Assembly (NCBI GenBank): GCA_021287165.1
Contig: JAJTAY010000015.1
Span: 1 to 56,787, forward strand
Origin: Bacteroidia bacterium
GTDB taxonomy: Bacteria; Bacteroidota; Bacteroidia; Bacteroidales; F082
Length of the DNA: 56,787 nt
Direction of reading: 5' to 3'
The notes below the pieces were generated by a model that worked only from the letters and a program-made list of their open reading frames with translations, was not told the origin of the DNA and did no database searches. Made by a program: the position numbers and the translations under genes. Shown here piece after piece: positions 53,426 through 56,787 of the stretch (the first letter of the stretch is position 1; every line of letters begins with the position of its first letter).

Positions 53426-54172
53426 TTAATGGTCCGATGCTGTCTTAAGGCGGGTGATAGCGGCACTGAGACGGGTTTTGAGCCTGTCGGCCAAACGAAT
53501 AAGAAAGTATAATGCAGGGCTGAAGCGACCCGCTGAAACCATTTGAAGGCCATGTGGCGAAAGCTGCTGACTAAGGCGGTGTTCGGTGATGATACAGAAA
53601 CGTTTACGCCGCTTTTCGGCCTCACCGGCTTTGTGGTGCCAGCCGCCCGATAAAGAACCGGGGTTAAGCCAGCGGTGGAGCCACTGGTCGTAGGCAGAGG
53701 GCAATGTTTCAGGATGTGTCAGGGCCTGCTCCATGGCTGCCCTGAAGGCCTCCAGCGCCTTGCGCGAAGGAATGATAAATATCCAGGAGGCAAGATAGAC
53801 GGAGGGTTTGCCGGCAATGTCGTCGCCATCGTTGCGGATATCGCCAATGATGGTGTGTTCGTCCAGTTTTCCCCTGAGGAGCTTGCGGCAAAGCCTGGCC
53901 CATCCATAGGCCCAATGGGTGCGCACAAGGGTGTCGTTGATAATCAGATAGGGACCATCGCCCCTGAAAAGACTGCACAGCTGAAGATAAGCCGAAAACT
54001 CGCTGTGTTTGTTATCGCCCTGCAGGACGCCTTGGGTTGCCGCTCCCGCCTTGTTTTCGATGATTGTACTATGTGCAGTGCCCACGGCCGATGCCCAGCG
54101 GCGAAGCCTGTGCAGCCGGGAAGGCGAAGCCCCGTAAACGACAATGCCGACTTCGGGTGAATGGGCGCTCAT
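53426..54172 (-). CDS. Unrecognised protein of the polysaccharide cluster, possibly a glycosyltransferase
   Basis: The product is 248 aa, soluble, with no signal peptide. The start VGIVVYGASPSRLHRLRRWA and the internal strand YLIINDTLVRTHWAYG could suit a GT-A-like fold with an ND in place of DxD, and SAYDQWLHRWLNP resembles an acceptor-site helix. I cannot name a family. The gene overlaps the methyltransferase stop by 4 bases, so it is part of the operon and probably modifies the glycan. A 125-base gap separates it from the wzz-like gene. Confidence 0.7.
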   Translation of the reverse strand: MSAHSPEVGIVVYGASPSRLHRLRRWASAVGTAHSTIIENKAGAATQGVLQGDNKHSEFSAYLQLCSLFRGDGPYLIINDTLVRTHWAYGWARLCRKLLRGKLDEHTIIGDIRNDGDDIAGKPSVYLASWIFIIPSRKALEAFRAAMEQALTHPETLPSAYDQWLHRWLNPGSLSGGWHHKAGEAEKRRKRFCIITEHRLSQQLSPHGLQMVSAGRFSPALYFLIRLADRLKTRLSAAITRLKTASDH

Positions 54173-55152
54173 GATTCATGTTGCTTTTGCTGCCTCGCAA
54201 ACACCACGATGGCCTGATCGCTGCGTCCGCGGCGATTGAGGTAGTGGGCATAGCGGTTGAACCATAACAGCCGTAGCAGGGAGAAATGCTTTGTCAGCGG
54301 CGTTGGCCGGCCCGAAGCATCGAACAGGGGCAAGCCCCTCTTATACAACTCGCTGCCCCAGAACTGCATCCCGTTGGAATCGTGACGTATTTCCCGAATC
54401 ATGAGGCCGTGCTTTGCGGCCAGATGCTCCAGGCTTTTGCGGGTGTGCAAATACCAATGTCTGGGGGCGTCCCATTGCACCCAGTGTACGCCGTACTTCT
54501 CGAAGGCAAGGCTGTCGGACACCGGCAAACGGATGATGAGGTATCCCCCATCGTCGAGATGGGACGACGCCCAGCGGAAGAAGTCGGACTGCGCAGGCAT
54601 GTGCTCGAGCACATGGTGCATCATGATCAGGTCGTAGCGTCCCTCCAACTCGCTGTAATGCCTGCGGTAGATAACGAGTTCTTCGTTGTGCCTGATGTCG
54701 TGCTGGTTGTAGGGGTCGATACCTGTCAGGTTCATAAATCCCAGATCGTGCAGGGCCAGCAGTTGTTCGCCGTAACCACAGCCAATGTCGAGCACCTTCA
54801 TACGCGGATGAACGTTGGGCAGCCTGCGCAGTACCGACAAAAAACGATTGGGCAGCAAGGCGTTGAGGATAAGGCCAGGAGGATTGCGCCTGAACCATAT
54901 CCAGCGGTTGCGCAGGCGCTTGGCGCGTTCGCGGAGCGAACGGGGGTCGGCCCATTTGCCGAAGCTGTAGTAGTAATCGGGGTAGTATTGGCCAGGCTCG
55001 GCCGGATAATTCTCGATCTGCACACAGCCGCAAGAGGGACACCGCCTGTAGGCAAAAGACCGCCCGGTGCTGAACATCCGTTCTTCTGCAAGGTAGGCGT
55101 CAGGGCTGAGCTCCTGCTCACATATCCGGCATTTCATCGCATTTGAAGACAT
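54169..55152 (-). CDS. SAM-dependent methyltransferase with N-terminal zinc ribbon
   Basis: The product is 327 aa; Met 6 (MKCRICEQEL) may be the real start. Two Cys pairs, C-R-I-C and C-P-S-C, about 30 residues apart form a zinc ribbon as in sugar C/O-methyltransferases. The SAM-binding motif is MKVLDIGCGYGEQLLAL, followed by TGIDPYN and the MMHHVLEHMP block. It probably methylates a nucleotide sugar or the glycan. It lies between the flippase and the unknown gene. Confidence 0.88.
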   Translation of the reverse strand: MSSNAMKCRICEQELSPDAYLAEERMFSTGRSFAYRRCPSCGCVQIENYPAEPGQYYPDYYYSFGKWADPRSLRERAKRLRNRWIWFRRNPPGLILNALLPNRFLSVLRRLPNVHPRMKVLDIGCGYGEQLLALHDLGFMNLTGIDPYNQHDIRHNEELVIYRRHYSELEGRYDLIMMHHVLEHMPAQSDFFRWASSHLDDGGYLIIRLPVSDSLAFEKYGVHWVQWDAPRHWYLHTRKSLEHLAAKHGLMIREIRHDSNGMQFWGSELYKRGLPLFDASGRPTPLTKHFSLLRLLWFNRYAHYLNRRGRSDQAIVVFARQQKQHES

Positions 55153-55194
55153 GGGGCTTTAAGGTCGGTTACTGGCGTTAAACTGGGGCGCAAG

Positions 55195-56436
55195 TTAATG
55201 CTTTCGGACGAAGCGGAAGGCGGGTATCCACAGCATAAGGTTCAAAACGAAATGTGTTGCCCACATGGCGAGGGCCGTGCCTGTGGCGCCAAAGGCCGGG
55301 GCAAGCATAAAATTCATGGCCAGATTGGCCAGTGCCGCAACCAGAAAGGCCGATCGATAGGCAGTATCGCGATGAAAAGCCAACAGCAGTTGTCCGGGGA
55401 CGATATTCAATGCTATGAGCAAAGCTACCGGAAGCAGGAACCGTAACATCGCCCCTCCGTCGGCTGCTTCCTGACCGCCCATAAGCCGCATAATCCAGCC
55501 TGCGCTGAAAAAGGCAGCCATCAGGAGCCCCAGGAAGACAAAATAAAACCAGAGGTAGTTTTTAATAATAAACCGTCTGAGCCTGTCGGCAACGCCATCG
55601 CGCGCGGCAGCCACATTGCACAGGGCCGAAAAAGTGGCCTGCGAAAAGGTTGAAAGAATTTGCTGCACAGCAAGAAGAATCTTTTCGGCCAGCCCGAACA
55701 AACCCAGCGGAGCGCCCTGCACAAAGAGTCCCAGCACAAGCACATTGCTGTTGACCAGACTGGTGGTGGAGGCTGTTGAAACGAATAAGGGCCAGCCCTC
55801 CTTCAGCTGTAGGTTTACATTTTTCCACCCTGCCCAGGCGGGACGCACGTGCCACCCTGCCTCCATAATGACAAAGGCGGCCATGGCGGCCAATATATTG
55901 GCCAGACCAAAAAACAGGATCAGCATATAGGCCTGATCGGCCCGCCGCAACAACAGCACAACCGCAAGTAAAAACAGCAGCTTCGAAAAGGCGTTGATGA
56001 TGGTGATCCAGTGCATGCGCTCAACACCCAAAAAGAACCAATGAGGCCATAAGGCGTTGCCCAGCACCCAGCATAGTGCACCGAGATACAGCATTATTCC
56101 TCCGGTTTGAACCGGCAAGGCAAAAAATACCGCTGCCATCGCCAGCACCGATCCCAGAAAGACCACCATCTTAGTGCTCATTACCTCCGAAACGATGTTG
56201 TTAAGCTGTGCCTTGTCGGCGCGTTGCACCGATACCCTGCGCGTGGCCGAATATGCGAAACCATAGTCAACCAGCGAAGACATGACCGTGGCCAGCGACT
56301 GCACAAAGGCCACCTGCGCAAAGGATTCGAGGCCAATGACAGGCAACACCACAGGGATGACCAGCAGAGGCACCAATTGGTTGACCACCTGAACTAAGCT
56401 TAGGCTGAAAAAGTTCTTCAGTAGCGTTGAAGGCAT
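55195..56436 (-). CDS. Polysaccharide flippase (Wzx-type)
   Basis: The product is 413 aa from ATG 56436 (MPSTLLKNFFSL). An earlier ATG at 56457 lies next to repeat block III, so the shorter start is preferred. Twelve or more membrane helices and the conserved start NFFSLSLVQVVNQLVPLLVIP identify the MOP-family flippase that moves undecaprenyl-linked repeat units across the inner membrane. It is the first gene of the cluster. No consensus promoter is seen; the repeat lies directly upstream. Confidence 0.9.
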   Translation of the reverse strand: MPSTLLKNFFSLSLVQVVNQLVPLLVIPVVLPVIGLESFAQVAFVQSLATVMSSLVDYGFAYSATRRVSVQRADKAQLNNIVSEVMSTKMVVFLGSVLAMAAVFFALPVQTGGIMLYLGALCWVLGNALWPHWFFLGVERMHWITIINAFSKLLFLLAVVLLLRRADQAYMLILFFGLANILAAMAAFVIMEAGWHVRPAWAGWKNVNLQLKEGWPLFVSTASTTSLVNSNVLVLGLFVQGAPLGLFGLAEKILLAVQQILSTFSQATFSALCNVAAARDGVADRLRRFIIKNYLWFYFVFLGLLMAAFFSAGWIMRLMGGQEAADGGAMLRFLLPVALLIALNIVPGQLLLAFHRDTAYRSAFLVAALANLAMNFMLAPAFGATGTALAMWATHFVLNLMLWIPAFRFVRKH

Positions 56437-56449
56437 GGTGCAAAGATCA

Positions 56450-56560
56450 ACATTCAAGATTCAAGATTCAAAAATTCAAGATTCAAGATTTGATTAGTTA
56501 CGGGTTGCGGGAGGAGAATTCAAAATTCAAAGATTCAGGATTCAAGATTGTTTGAAGTTG
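56450..56560. repeat. Low-complexity repeat block III, upstream of the flippase gene
   Basis: ATTCAAGATTCAAG runs, then GTTACGGGTTGCGGGAGGAG and ATTCAAAATTCAAAGATTC: the same modules as blocks I and II. A related GGGACGGGGGAAG tail is at 56753-56787. Confidence 0.85.
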
Positions 56561-56787
56561 TGGATGGTGAGAGGTTGGTCATCCCGGGCTAAGGCGCGAT
56601 TCCATCGCGCGAACTAAAGCTACTTAAGCCTCTCAAAGCACCTAAAACTTGATAAATTTTTGTGCTTTTGCTGGTCCAAAAGCACCAAAAGCATGTCCGC
56701 CTCTGGTGGAACCTTGCGCGAACGATGCTGCCTACCCACCCGGCGGTTTTTTCAGGGACGGGGGAAGAAAATTGAAAAGGGACGGGG
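56561..56787. repeat. Non-coding end of window with two small palindromes
   Basis: Hairpins GCGCGAT-TCC-ATCGCGC (56594-56610) and GTGCTTTTG-CTGGTC-CAAAAGCAC (56662-56685) lie in sequence without a supported frame. Such short palindromes are typical of dispersed Bacteroidota repeats. Confidence 0.5.

Noticed and set aside
56561..56787. Coding remnant at the right end
   Set aside because: No frame shows family motifs; palindromes and repeat modules explain the sequence.

Overview
The window looks like a chromosomal stretch of a member of the Bacteroidota, probably Bacteroidales-like. The grounds are: upstream regions carry the Bacteroidota promoter pattern TTG-N19/20-TAnnTTTG and starts lack Shine-Dalgarno sites; several families are typical of the phylum (PKD-rich secreted protein, RND pump fused to its outer-membrane factor, SLBB export protein with Wzi-like barrels, OstA-like protein, two-subunit methylmalonyl-CoA mutase). 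All calls come from reading the sequence and translations by eye; no database search was run.

Layout. 1-2762: the 5' part of a secreted PKD-domain protein (gene runs off the left edge) and a small unknown gene. 2876-3912: tRNA-Asn with a good promoter and terminator, followed by tandem copies of a unit that mixes tRNA-Asn 3'-tail sequence, a palindrome and the terminator; a small GIY-YIG nuclease gene sits between the copies. This is the most unusual part of the window. 3967-10753: a coiled-coil membrane protein, then plus-strand genes for a fused GT2-GT9 glycosyltransferase, a diacylglycerol-kinase-family lipid kinase, a GT-C-like membrane protein and phosphoglycerate kinase. 10768-13544: a copper-type TonB-dependent receptor (CxxxM site) behind a small Cys-rich membrane protein. 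13592-24778: an M15 peptidase facing a minus-strand run of VanX-like dipeptidase, leuS, DUF3108 and a 1978-residue alpha-2-macroglobulin that lacks the thioester Cys. 24854-29115: methylmalonyl-CoA mutase mutA-mutB with terminator and candidate promoter. 29213-29720: an overlapping DUF4160/DUF2442 pair. 29954-38180: OstA-like protein, a 37-bp-period repeat, a heavy-metal RND efflux pair (adaptor plus CusA-CusC fusion) and exonuclease III. 38284-41975: a ClC protein with CBS domains and the pabB-pabC folate genes. 42188-56436: an outer-membrane Wzi-like barrel, a lipoprotein, and a minus-strand Wzx/Wzy-type polysaccharide cluster (flippase, methyltransferase, unknown, Wzz-like, Wzy-like, GT2, Wzi-like, phosphoglycosyl transferase, SLBB/Wza-like). 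No Wzc-type tyrosine kinase is present in the window.

Three intergenic regions (about 40063-40380, 41990-42187, 56450-56787) share the same low-complexity modules (ATTCAAAGATTCAAG-type runs and GGGGGAC arrays); one now supplies the end of pabC and another abuts the start of the polysaccharide cluster. Two further repeats (23-bp units at 49971-50080; 37-bp period at 31511-31690) are tandem arrays rather than CRISPRs. How the genes work together: the centre of gravity is the cell envelope (surface polysaccharide, lipid and core glycosylation, peptidoglycan peptidases, metal import and export), mixed with housekeeping genes (pgk, leuS, xth, pab, tRNA-Asn).
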